Positions 1-6,355 of a DNA stretch of 8,994 nucleotides are shown here, piece by piece. The stretch is from Candidatus Latescibacterota bacterium. Its GTDB lineage: Bacteria > Latescibacterota > MVCY01 > DTYK01. Location of the stretch: the NCBI GenBank assembly GCA_012961925.1, contig DTYK01000089.1, positions 1-8,994 of the forward strand, given 5' to 3'. Numbering within the stretch: position 1 is the stretch's first letter; every line of letters starts with the position of its first letter. The translations under genes were made by a program, and so were the position numbers. The notes under the pieces were generated by a model. It did not search any database. It worked only from the letters and a program-made list of their open reading frames with translations, and was not told the DNA's origin.

Positions 1-170
1 TCGATGGTGTTCGAAAGATTGCTGAAGTTGCCCGAAAGGCATACGAGGAGCTGGGGTACGGGGAGAGGTTCGAGCTCTCGGTGTACCCAGGGGGACACGG
101 GTTCCCGAAGGCTGAAAGGGAGAAGGCATACCATTGGTTTGACAGATGGCTAAGGTCGGAGTCGGCATGA
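1..170 (+). CDS. Alpha/beta hydrolase, C-terminal fragment (cut by window start)
   Basis: The frame starting at base 3 is open from the window edge to a TGA at 168-170 and encodes the last 55 residues of a protein. It contains VYPGGHGFP followed by an amphipathic end with HWFDRWL. A GGHGF motif followed by a WF(D)xWL helix is typical of the C-terminus of alpha/beta hydrolases of the dienelactone hydrolase, acetyl-xylan-esterase and prolyl-oligopeptidase-like groups, where this His completes the Ser-Asp-His triad. The nucleophile elbow and the acid residue lie outside the window, so substrate and subfamily cannot be judged. The gene lies 131 bases upstream of the ceramidase-like gene on the same strand and could share its transcript. 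Confidence 0.72.
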   Translation, partial: DGVRKIAEVARKAYEELGYGERFELSVYPGGHGFPKAEREKAYHWFDRWLRSESA

Positions 171-229
171 GTGGCCGCAGAGCGGTACGGAGCCCTTTAG
201 TGTTGCCACAAGGGTATTAGGCGTACACA

Positions 230-260
230 TTGACAGGAGAACGGTGTTGAGTGGCACAAT
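230..260 (+). promoter_or_regulatory. Weak sigma-70-like promoter candidate
   Basis: A perfect TTGACA at 230-235 is followed by CACAAT at 255-260, which matches TATAAT at four of six positions. The spacer is 19 bases, longer than the ideal 17. The site lies in the 131-base gap before the ceramidase-like gene and points toward it. The -35 match is good, but the -10 and the spacing are poor, so this is only a candidate. The gap holds nothing else I can identify. Confidence 0.25.
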
Positions 261-301
261 CTGAGATCGAACGCCCGAAGGAAGAGAAGCCTGGGTGAAT
301 A

Positions 302-1576
302 ATGGAACACTTATATGCCGGTGTCGGTGTTGTGGATATCACCCCACCCCTTGGTGTGGAATTGGCAGGGTACGGCTACTATCTTAGCCGGAGATGTGAT
401 GGAGTGAAGGATCATCTCCTTTCAAAGGCCCTGATCCTTGATGATGGCATAGAGAGGGTCGCCCTGGTTGCCAATGATCTGTTGGGGTTGAACTCCAAAA
501 CCGTCCAAAGGGTGAGGGAGATGGTATGTAATACCATAGGAATCCAGCCGGACCATATCCTGTTGTCATGTACCCATACCCATTCGGGACCTGCAACGGT
601 CTGGTTAAGGGGCTGTGGAGAGATCGACGAGGACTACCTTACAGGTCTGCCCCATCGCATAGTCAAGGCTATCAAGCTGGCTTCAGATCGCATGGTGAAG
701 GCCGAGATCAGGATCGGGAGCTCACGGCTCAATGGCTTCAGTTACAATCGTTCGGAAAAACAGGGCCGTGTGGATACCGAGGTGGGAGTCCTGAGGGTCG
801 ATACCACAAACGGGGATCCTCTCGCCATTCTGGTGAACTTTTCCACCCATCCTGTGGTGATGAGAGCTTCAAGTACGATGGTTAGCTGCGATTATCCGGG
901 CATAGCAGCAGATGCGGTAGAAGCGACTTTACACGGATCCCGTATGCTCTTCCTCCAGGGAGCCTGTGGCGATGTAAACCCACTATCGGTCCACAGCGGG
1001 GAGCTTGAGGAGGCAGGCGGGCTGCTGGCTGACGGCGTCCTGAGCGCGCAGAAGAGAATGGAGAGGATGGAGGACCTCTCCCTGGCGAGCGAAGTCCAGC
1101 AGATCGATCTGCCTCTGGAGATCCCGGATAAGGAGGAGATACTTCATGCCCTCGAGGAGAATAGGGTTAGAACCGGTACACTCGATCCAGAGAGCTCTGA
1201 GGGAAGGGAGATGAGGCTCCACCTTGAAGCCCTAAAGGATCTATTAGCTCAACTTCATGAAGGGCCTCCATCTGGTGTGAAGGCGGAGCTCCAGGCAGTC
1301 AAGATAGGAGGGCTTTTGATAGCCTGTACACCCTCTGAGCTCTTCGTCGATTTCGGCCTGGAGATTAAAAGCAGGAGTCCGGCGAAGCGTACATTTGTGG
1401 TGGGATACGCCAATGGCCTGGTCGGATATATCCCCGATAAGGCGAACTTCAAACGTGGAGGTTACGAATCCAGAATTGTACCCCTCCTTTTTGACCGGTT
1501 TCCTTTTGTCCAGAACGTCGGAGAAATCATGGTGGCGGAGATGATGACGCTGATCGATCAGGTCTGGGGTTCGTAA
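302..1576 (+). CDS. Neutral/alkaline non-lysosomal ceramidase-fold hydrolase (cytosolic, short form)
   Basis: This 424-residue protein matches the N-terminal catalytic domain of neutral/alkaline ceramidases, which are Zn-dependent amidases. Visible landmarks are GVGVVDITPP near residue 7, CTHTHSGP at 90-97, STHPVV at 181-186 followed by SCDYPGIA at 195-202, and LQGACGDVNP at 218-227. In the characterised enzymes the His of the CTHTHSGP and STHPV segments bind zinc. E346 in PSELF and a Tyr in GYANGLVGYIP (368-378) sit where the remaining zinc ligands are expected. Secreted ceramidases are about 650 residues or more, with a signal peptide and an Ig-like C-terminal domain; both are absent here, so a cytosolic enzyme is likely and ceramide may not be the substrate. 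The start is well fixed because an in-frame TGA lies two codons upstream (296-298). The ribosome site is weak (GGGTGA). The gene runs convergently toward the minus-strand operon. Confidence 0.85.
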   Translation: MEHLYAGVGVVDITPPLGVELAGYGYYLSRRCDGVKDHLLSKALILDDGIERVALVANDLLGLNSKTVQRVREMVCNTIGIQPDHILLSCTHTHSGPATVWLRGCGEIDEDYLTGLPHRIVKAIKLASDRMVKAEIRIGSSRLNGFSYNRSEKQGRVDTEVGVLRVDTTNGDPLAILVNFSTHPVVMRASSTMVSCDYPGIAADAVEATLHGSRMLFLQGACGDVNPLSVHSGELEEAGGLLADGVLSAQKRMERMEDLSLASEVQQIDLPLEIPDKEEILHALEENRVRTGTLDPESSEGREMRLHLEALKDLLAQLHEGPPSGVKAELQAVKIGGLLIACTPSELFVDFGLEIKSRSPAKRTFVVGYANGLVGYIPDKANFKRGGYESRIVPLLFDRFPFVQNVGEIMVAEMMTLIDQVWGS

Positions 1577-1663
1577 GAAAATGCCACCCAATGATAATAC
1601 CTCATCTCAGATTTGAAAAAACCCTGTCCCCTTGAAGGTCGCGATTTATTCCCTACCATACTG

Positions 1664-1690
1664 CCTCAGCGTTCAGTGAGGGGCGCTTTT
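1664..1690 (+). terminator. Weak hairpin plus short T-tract, possible terminator of the ceramidase-like gene
   Basis: CCTCA and TGAGG form a 5-base-pair stem around an 8-base loop, and TTTT at 1687-1690 follows after GGCGC. It lies about 90 bases after the TAA of the + strand gene, where a terminator between convergent genes would be expected. The stem is short and the T-tract has only four bases, so support is marginal. Confidence 0.22.
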
Positions 1691-1715
1691 CGTCAACGTT
1701 CAGATCCAGGCCGGA

Positions 1716-1740
1716 TGCTCCCATCACCGGTGAGTGAGCA
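1716..1740. repeat. 25-base imperfect dyad centred on a 10-base perfect palindrome
   Basis: TCACCGGTGA at 1724-1733 is a perfect palindrome. It is flanked by TGCTC (1716-1720) and GAGCA (1736-1740), which are also complementary, with unpaired CCA on one side and GT on the other. The whole could act as an operator-like dyad for a dimeric regulator, or fold as a hairpin with a CCGG loop. No T-tract follows on either strand, so it is not a standard intrinsic terminator. Confidence 0.4.
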
Positions 1741-1770
1741 ATGGGCCGATACGATAATGTTCGATGGCAA

Positions 1771-2138
1771 TCAGGATTCTGACCTTACGTAACCCCATGT
1801 CCAGCGGGTGCCGATCTTACACGGGCCAGGGGAATGAATCCGTGTCATCGCAACTGGTTTCACCCTGATGACGGGACTTCCGTCCCTCTCACGGGATATG
1901 ATGTTCTTAAGCCACCTTTCAACGTCTGGCCTGGGATAGTCCAGCCGCCAATGAGCCTCACGGCTCTCCTGTATGTACCCCAACCGCCGATGACAGAGCT
2001 GCTGTTGGGCTGTGCAGGTGCCAGTTTTGAGGCCAGAATCACCTTTGCCTTCCTCTCCGCCGCCTCCACTGCAGCCCTGAGCCCTGCACCACCGTTGCCG
2101 ACAACCAATACATCGGTCGTCAGATCCCTGCGTTGCAT
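1771..2138 (-). pseudogene. Remnant of an FAD-dependent fumarate reductase/succinate dehydrogenase-type flavoprotein, centre deleted and frame broken
   Basis: From an ATG at 2138 the first 50 or so residues are a flavoprotein N-terminus: TTDVLVVGNGGAGLRAAVEAAE, a Rossmann FAD-binding fold with GxGGAG, then KVILASK. Around 1975-1995 this similarity ends. Continuing in that frame gives unrelated residues and a stop at 1860. In a different frame across the same point there is ESREAHWRLDYP (before about 1945), then ERWLKNI and VKPVAMTR, and a TGA at 1771-1773. ESRxAHxRxDYP followed by WLK is the signature of the extreme C-terminus of this flavoprotein family. The normal length is about 500 or more residues, so roughly 400 codons between the FAD site and the C-terminal domain, including the catalytic residues, are missing and the halves are out of frame. 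A strong ribosome site (AAAGGAGG) still precedes the start. The gene is last in the minus-strand run, 64 bases after the MFS gene. It cannot make an active enzyme. Confidence 0.82.
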
Positions 2139-2142
2139 GATC

Positions 2143-2150
2143 CCTCCTTT
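2143..2150 (-). promoter_or_regulatory. Strong ribosome binding site of the flavoprotein remnant
   Basis: Read on the minus strand this is AAAGGAGG, a near-perfect complement of the 16S rRNA 3' end, four bases before the ATG at 2138. It decides the start codon: the open frame extends upstream to 2219, but those extra 27 residues do not resemble a flavoprotein. Its good state on a broken gene suggests the loss is recent, or that the loss is an assembly artefact. Confidence 0.8.
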
Positions 2151-2202
2151 TGGTTGTTCATCTAATGGACGAAATGGTACCCGTGATGAACAACATCTAC
2201 TA

Positions 2203-3339
2203 CTATCTCTCATTGACAAACGCTAACATCACCGTCGATATGGCCGTTAAACCTAAGGCGAAATAGAACGGCATAAATATACTCACCTTCTCCCAGAGCA
2301 CCCCTGCGATCAAGGATGCTGGCAAGGCACACAGGCCTGTGATCATCTGGAATCCACCAAGACTGCTGGCCCTGTACTCTGTGGGGGCAAGTTCTGAAAC
2401 AAATGTCCGCTGTACCGGATCCAATGCCCCTTTGTGTAAACCGTATAGGCCAAATGTCAGGATAATTGCCAGATAACCCTGGGTGAGAATGAAACTCGTA
2501 CATACCCCTCCCCTAAAGATATATGACAGCATCAATGTAGGTTTCCTGCCTATTTTATCAGAAAGTCTGCCGAATGGCAAGGAGAATAGAGAGGCAGTGG
2601 CAGTAAATATCAGGTATAATAACGGCACAAATGTCACTTTGAAGCCAAACTCCTTCGCATATATCAACAAGAATGAATAGCTGAAGGAGCCTAATGCGAA
2701 GAAGGAACTGAGCAAGAGAAAGAGCTTGAAATTGCGATCCAACTCTCTCAATTTAAGACCTCTGTAGATCTTAAGGCCCTTTGGCTTCTTCTCTTTTATA
2801 CCGAATATGATTAACAGGGCACCGATCAAGGAGGGGATCGCTGCTATGGCAAATAGAGGTCTATATCCCAATATCTTGAAAAATAGTATGCAAATCGAGA
2901 TGCCGCTTACGGCCCCGAGGTTGTCCATCGCCCTCAGAAGCCCAAAATTCTTGCCTCTATCCTGATTTGTTGATACATCAGCAACCATGGCGTCTCTCGG
3001 TGCGCTCCTTATCTTCCCGGCCCTGTCGAGAACCTTGAAGGGAATCAGGTGTTGCCAGAGCATTGATGATGCGTAACCGAGCCTTGATAGGGCCCCAAAA
3101 AGATAGCCGGTCCAGATGAAAATCTTCCTTCTTCTTATTCTATCGGATATATAACCTGAAACCGCCTGGGATATCGAGACAATTGCTTCCCCTAATCCAT
3201 CTATGAAGCCGAGGACAGCCATGTTTCCGCCCAGCACCGTTGTCACAAATAATGGCCAGACTGGATAGATCATATCTGAGCCTAAATCGTTAAGGAACGA
3301 AGCCAAGGCAAATGTCCTGACCGTCTTTGTTCTTTTCAT
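2203..3339 (-). CDS. Major facilitator superfamily transporter
   Basis: A 378-residue, strongly hydrophobic inner-membrane protein with about 11-12 predicted transmembrane helices in two halves. The loop motif GxxxDRxxRRK appears in the first half as GYISDRIRRRK (62-72) and is repeated in the second half as GRLSDKIGRK (257-266), the duplicated MFS pattern. A polar segment between the second pair of helices, LDRAGKIRSAPRDAMVAD (104-121), belongs to an MFS branch that usually reads RxGKGxRxxPRDA; here one glycine appears to be missing. A charged central loop (about 182-203) separates the halves. The substrate cannot be told from sequence; drug-type efflux or metabolite export are both possible. 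The ATG overlaps the TAA of the upstream gene by one base (TAATG) and has AAGGGA upstream, so translation is probably coupled. The position after thi4 and the DUF6775-like gene raises the idea of a linked metabolite, but nothing shows it. Confidence 0.88.
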   Translation of the reverse strand: MKRTKTVRTFALASFLNDLGSDMIYPVWPLFVTTVLGGNMAVLGFIDGLGEAIVSISQAVSGYISDRIRRRKIFIWTGYLFGALSRLGYASSMLWQHLIPFKVLDRAGKIRSAPRDAMVADVSTNQDRGKNFGLLRAMDNLGAVSGISICILFFKILGYRPLFAIAAIPSLIGALLIIFGIKEKKPKGLKIYRGLKLRELDRNFKLFLLLSSFFALGSFSYSFLLIYAKEFGFKVTFVPLLYLIFTATASLFSLPFGRLSDKIGRKPTLMLSYIFRGGVCTSFILTQGYLAIILTFGLYGLHKGALDPVQRTFVSELAPTEYRASSLGGFQMITGLCALPASLIAGVLWEKVSIFMPFYFALGLTAISTVMLAFVNER

Positions 3340-4199
3340 TAGCTTCCCTTTTTCGACCTTATCTTCCTCAATATCTCCTGATGCCTCGAGCAGAATTCTC
3401 TCTCGGAGGTCAATTGGGCCCTTATCATCTCCTCCTGCCAGTGGGCGTTGTAAAGCCTACAGGTCGCATCATCACAGAAAGGGTCACCTGTCATATGAAA
3501 AAACACGGCCTGCATCACGTAACCTTTGAGGATCTGGGTCAACCGGGGGTCATCGTGGTCGATGAACCTGTCAGCAAATCTTTCCTTCAGCTCTAAGAAC
3601 GCAGCCTCATCGGCTCCTGTTGCCCTGAGTTGATTCCTCAGGAGATAGTATTCCCTCGGCTTGGCAGGCGCCTCCACCACCCCCGTCGTGGAGATGACCG
3701 ACGGCATCCCATAGAGGGCCACACGGGCATGATACCTAAGATCACCTTCGTCCCATGTCCCGATGAACTGATTGGTAAAGACGATGTGTACGTGCCTCAG
3801 ACCGCTCTCCTTCCGGGGGATAAGATCCCGGAGGATCCTCTGTACTTCAGTTCCGTTATAAAGGATGCCAAAGGCTTTAAAATCCGGCTGTTTCAGACGC
3901 CTCTTCTCGTATTCTATCTCAACTGGCATGGGCCGAAAAGAGCGGTCAGGTTTTGATGGATCCTTGACCCTGGCCCCGGCAAACCTCCTCGCCAGGTGAT
4001 CGATGGTCTGATCCCTCCTTTCAGGGGGATACGACGAAAGGAAATGGAATAAAAATGGGGCCCTCAGCCGGACCTTGATCCCTTCGATTTTACCTTCAAG
4101 GTAATCCGCAATCTTCCGAAGATCCAGGGTTTCGGCTGTCTTCTCTTCATAGAGATAGATAGACGAAGGTATGAAGACGGATTGTAGATCTGCCTCCAA
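3339..4199 (-). CDS. DUF6775-like protein (recalled as a putative metallopeptidase family)
   Basis: A soluble 286-residue protein with no signal peptide or membrane helix. The features IYLYEEKT (14-21), IVFTNQFIGTWDEGDLRYHARV (139-160), STTGVVEAPAKPREYY (170-185) and a Cys/His-rich end agree with a conserved prokaryotic family that I recall as DUF6775, described as putative metallopeptidases. I do not see a classical HExxH motif. A possible metal site is formed by C242, C247 and H253 in FCDDATC...NAH, with E256/E257 next to it and C270/H273 further on; H136 and H138 are other candidates. The start is a TTG at 4199; no ATG or GTG lies near the expected N-terminus, and GGGAG sits a few bases upstream, inside the end of thi4. 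Only two bases separate this start from the Thi4 stop, and the TAA overlaps the MFS ATG. Both junctions point to one transcript and coupled translation. Biochemical function is unknown. Confidence 0.72.
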   Translation of the reverse strand: MEADLQSVFIPSSIYLYEEKTAETLDLRKIADYLEGKIEGIKVRLRAPFLFHFLSSYPPERRDQTIDHLARRFAGARVKDPSKPDRSFRPMPVEIEYEKRRLKQPDFKAFGILYNGTEVQRILRDLIPRKESGLRHVHIVFTNQFIGTWDEGDLRYHARVALYGMPSVISTTGVVEAPAKPREYYLLRNQLRATGADEAAFLELKERFADRFIDHDDPRLTQILKGYVMQAVFFHMTGDPFCDDATCRLYNAHWQEEMIRAQLTSEREFCSRHQEILRKIRSKKGS

Positions 4200-4201
4200 C
4201 G

Positions 4202-4996
4202 TTAGCTCCCGACCAGTTTCTCCCTTGCTATCTCTGCTCCCTTCTGCCCGGAAAGAAGCATCGCCCCAAACGTCGGTCCCATACGTGGCAGTCCGTATGT
4301 AGTGGAGACAGCCATGCCGACGACGATGAGTCCCGGGTGGACCTCACCTGTGTGTTCAACTATCAAGTCTTCAGAACGCTCAACCCACATGGCACCGAAG
4401 CCGGAGGTCTCCACCAGACCCCGTTCCTCTAACTTCTTCACCACGCTGGCATCGTGTCCCGTAGAATCTATCACGAGTTTGGCCTCAAGGGCTATGGGGT
4501 CAACGCAGGTGATCTCCTTGGGCAGGGCCATTATCGGGGTCCAGTTGACCACCACCCCTGCAATCCGATTGCCCTCCCTCAATACAACGTCATCGAACCT
4601 GGTCATATTGGCAAATTTTACGCCGGCGTCGCAGGCCGCGGCGATCAGCTTGGAACAGGCATGAGGGCCATCGGCCACATAAAGGCCGGTCGACGCCTCG
4701 CTATACGGGATACCGAGCTCATCTAAGATCACCTGCGCAGGGGCCCTTAGGGTTACTTTGTTCATCAGGTAGCCACCCAGCCAGAAACCACCTCCGAGAT
4801 AGTTGTTCTGTTCAATTATCAAGACTTTATAACCGTCAGATGCAAGTGACCTTCCGGTCATCAATCCACTCGGTCCTCCACCGATGATAAGAACATCGCT
4901 TTCCACATACTCCTCAAACTCTTTTGCGAACTGGCTTACGATGGCCCTTGTTACCTCCTTCTCACCAACCTCACTGAAGATCCGCTCCTTATCCAT
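4202..4996 (-). CDS. thi4: Thi4-family ADP-thiazole synthase (thiamine biosynthesis), cysteine type
   Basis: This 264-residue flavoprotein-fold enzyme makes adenosine diphosphate-5-(2-hydroxyethyl)-4-methylthiazole-2-carboxylate from NAD, glycine and a sulfur source, the thiazole precursor of thiamine. Signatures are the dinucleotide-binding VLIIGGGPSGL (35-45), EQNNYLGGGFWLGG (62-75), TGHD (179-182), HTGEVHPGL (215-223) and the C-terminal GLPRMGPTFGAM (235-246). Length fits archaeal and bacterial Thi4. The diagnostic residue is Cys164 in ITCVDP. Yeast Thi4 has the sulfur-donating Cys205 immediately before MDP, while the methanogen sulfide-using enzymes have His there (HVDP). By position this protein is therefore of the cysteine, potentially single-turnover, type. 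The start ATG has AAGGGGGTG about eight bases upstream. It is 35 bases after the larA-like gene and two bases before the DUF6775-like gene. No other thiamine gene is in the window, and the short leader leaves no room for a TPP riboswitch. Confidence 0.92.
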   Translation of the reverse strand: MDKERIFSEVGEKEVTRAIVSQFAKEFEEYVESDVLIIGGGPSGLMTGRSLASDGYKVLIIEQNNYLGGGFWLGGYLMNKVTLRAPAQVILDELGIPYSEASTGLYVADGPHACSKLIAAACDAGVKFANMTRFDDVVLREGNRIAGVVVNWTPIMALPKEITCVDPIALEAKLVIDSTGHDASVVKKLEERGLVETSGFGAMWVERSEDLIVEHTGEVHPGLIVVGMAVSTTYGLPRMGPTFGAMLLSGQKGAEIAREKLVGS

Positions 4997-5031
4997 ATTT
5001 CAACACCCCCTTGTATAAGTATCACATTTTC

Positions 5032-6309
5032 TCAAGCAGTTCGAACCATCGGGAGGATTTCCCCTCCCTTTCTCAAGACGGCAACTCTGGCGTCTGAGCC
5101 GAGAATCCGAAAAGCCTGCTTTAAGGCATCCTCGACCGTCTCCGCGTACAGCAGTCCCATCTTCTCAGCCTCCTCCCGGTCCACACCGGGCGAGACTAAG
5201 ATCCCCTGGGCCTTCTCCCTGACAAGTCTGCCGACATGAACAAGATGGGCTGCTGCCACAAGGTTTTTGATCTGACCCTTCTCCACCCTCTCCGATGCCT
5301 CCGCAAGGCTGAGGTAGCCGTTTTCAAAGACCTCAGGATGACTGGGAGCGATGCCCTCTGAGCAAGGGGCCATAAGGATCACCACCCCACCTTCCTTTAC
5401 CACAGGTTCTGCGGAATAGAACCCCTTGGCTGCCTGCCACAGGTCCATCTCGGCCGGCCGAGAGTCCGTCAGAACGATGTCCGCAGGCTCAGGGATCCTG
5501 ACGCCGAATACTTCAGTAGCTATCTCACATCCCCTTCTGTGTGCCTGCTCCATATCTCCAACCACAAGGGCTACGATCCTCCCGTCCGGATTCTGGATCG
5601 AGTTGACGATCAGATCAAGGCCGACCTTTCGGGCAACCGCATCGATTTCAACCCTCACAGGGTTGTCTCGGATACCGATGATCTCTGTACCTGGATACTG
5701 GGCTGAAAGCCAATGGGTCTGCCCTGTAGTCGCCATCCCACATACCCCTGGCTGGACGATCTTACCCCCGCCACTGAAACCTGACACCCCGTGGGGAACG
5801 ATATGGCCAAGCCCGATGAGAAGATCAGCCTCGAAGACGTATCTGTTAACAAGTATCTTCGTGCCATTTTCTGTGTGTCCAAGATTAACAAGATCCTGAA
5901 GATTATGACAATTATGGTTAATCACCTGGTATTGCTTTAATATCTCCCTGCCGAACTTCTGAACCATTTCCGCCCTTGTCATCGGCCTGTGCGTACCAAG
6001 TCCTACGACAATCCTGATCCTATCCCTGGATGCACCTCCATCCAGCAGCCTTCTCAGGACTAAGGGCATTATCTTCCTCAGCGGTGTGACCCTCGTGTTG
6101 TCATCAGCTACGATGACAATCTCCATCTTGGGATCCACAAGGTCTTCAAGCGGAGGTATGCCTATGGGATCAGCAAAGGCCGCTCTCATAATCCCATCTT
6201 CGTCAACCGGGTCCTGAGCAGTTATGGGTCGTGGCTCGAAGATTCCCATCAGATTGGAATCGGGGATCTCCACTCCTTCCGTCCACTGATATGGAAATTC
6301 GACTTTCAT
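5032..6309 (-). CDS. larA: LarA-family nickel-pincer-dependent 2-hydroxyacid racemase/epimerase
   Basis: The protein is 425 residues from the preferred ATG, the same size as Lactiplantibacillus plantarum LarA (about 424). Catalytic and cofactor positions line up with almost identical numbering: DDNTR (69-73; LarA D72/R75), H107 in GLGTHRP (H108), H173 in VPHG (H174), K183 in SGGGK (K184, the lysine that carries the pincer nucleotide) and H199 in QTHW (H200). QAAKG (292-296) matches the later active-site segment. The K-to-H spacing of 16 and the H-to-K spacing of 10 are both kept, so an active nickel-pincer enzyme is expected. Substrate is open: the superfamily includes racemases or epimerases of lactate, malate, phenyllactate, hydroxyglutarate and D-gluconate. 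The gluconokinase-like gene just upstream favours a sugar acid. The larB, larC and larE cofactor genes are not in the window. An in-frame TTG 15 codons upstream (6354) lacks a ribosome site; MKVEFPYQW is the usual family start. Confidence 0.9.
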   Translation of the reverse strand: MKVEFPYQWTEGVEIPDSNLMGIFEPRPITAQDPVDEDGIMRAAFADPIGIPPLEDLVDPKMEIVIVADDNTRVTPLRKIMPLVLRRLLDGGASRDRIRIVVGLGTHRPMTRAEMVQKFGREILKQYQVINHNCHNLQDLVNLGHTENGTKILVNRYVFEADLLIGLGHIVPHGVSGFSGGGKIVQPGVCGMATTGQTHWLSAQYPGTEIIGIRDNPVRVEIDAVARKVGLDLIVNSIQNPDGRIVALVVGDMEQAHRRGCEIATEVFGVRIPEPADIVLTDSRPAEMDLWQAAKGFYSAEPVVKEGGVVILMAPCSEGIAPSHPEVFENGYLSLAEASERVEKGQIKNLVAAAHLVHVGRLVREKAQGILVSPGVDREEAEKMGLLYAETVEDALKQAFRILGSDARVAVLRKGGEILPMVRTA

Positions 6310-6355
6310 AGTTCGAATTCTTTGGGCAAGCGAAGAAAAGGAGGGGGTTACCAAA

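Larger units (their letters stand above)
1577..1770. other. Convergent intergenic region, no gene found
   Basis: This stretch separates the + strand ceramidase-like gene from the broken end of the minus-strand run. No frame on either strand gives a protein I recognise. It holds a short inverted repeat, CCTCA (1664-1668) and TGAGG (1677-1681), followed four bases later on the + strand by TTTT; this could be a weak terminator. It also holds a T6 run on the minus strand (1616-1621) and the palindromic element at 1716-1740 listed separately. A ferredoxin or other partner gene might be expected beyond the flavoprotein remnant, but nothing recognisable is left. Confidence 0.5.

Noticed and set aside
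167..220. 17-residue open frame overlapping the alpha/beta hydrolase stop (ATGA)
   Set aside because: It is very short, has no clear ribosome site and no recognisable sequence; it is probably chance.
1610..1640. T6 run on the minus strand as terminator of the long operon
   Set aside because: Only a 3-4 base-pair stem can be drawn before it (around CCTTCAAGG), and it is about 130 bases past the last coding remnant.
1834..2226. 130-codon open frame on the + strand over the flavoprotein remnant
   Set aside because: It is antisense to clear FAD-binding and C-terminal flavoprotein signatures and has no domain of its own.
4997..5031. TPP riboswitch ahead of thi4
   Set aside because: The gap to the larA-like gene is only 35 bases, much shorter than a THI-box aptamer, and I see no aptamer core sequence.
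5426..5899. 157-codon open frame on the + strand
   Set aside because: It is the antisense shadow of the larA-like gene, whose active-site residues lie in the minus-strand frame. Composition is typical of a shadow, rich in Pro, Ser and Arg.
6310..6354. N-terminal extension of the larA-like gene from a TTG codon
   Set aside because: There is no ribosome site, the start codon is rare, and the catalytic residues match LarA numbering almost exactly when counting from the ATG at 6309.
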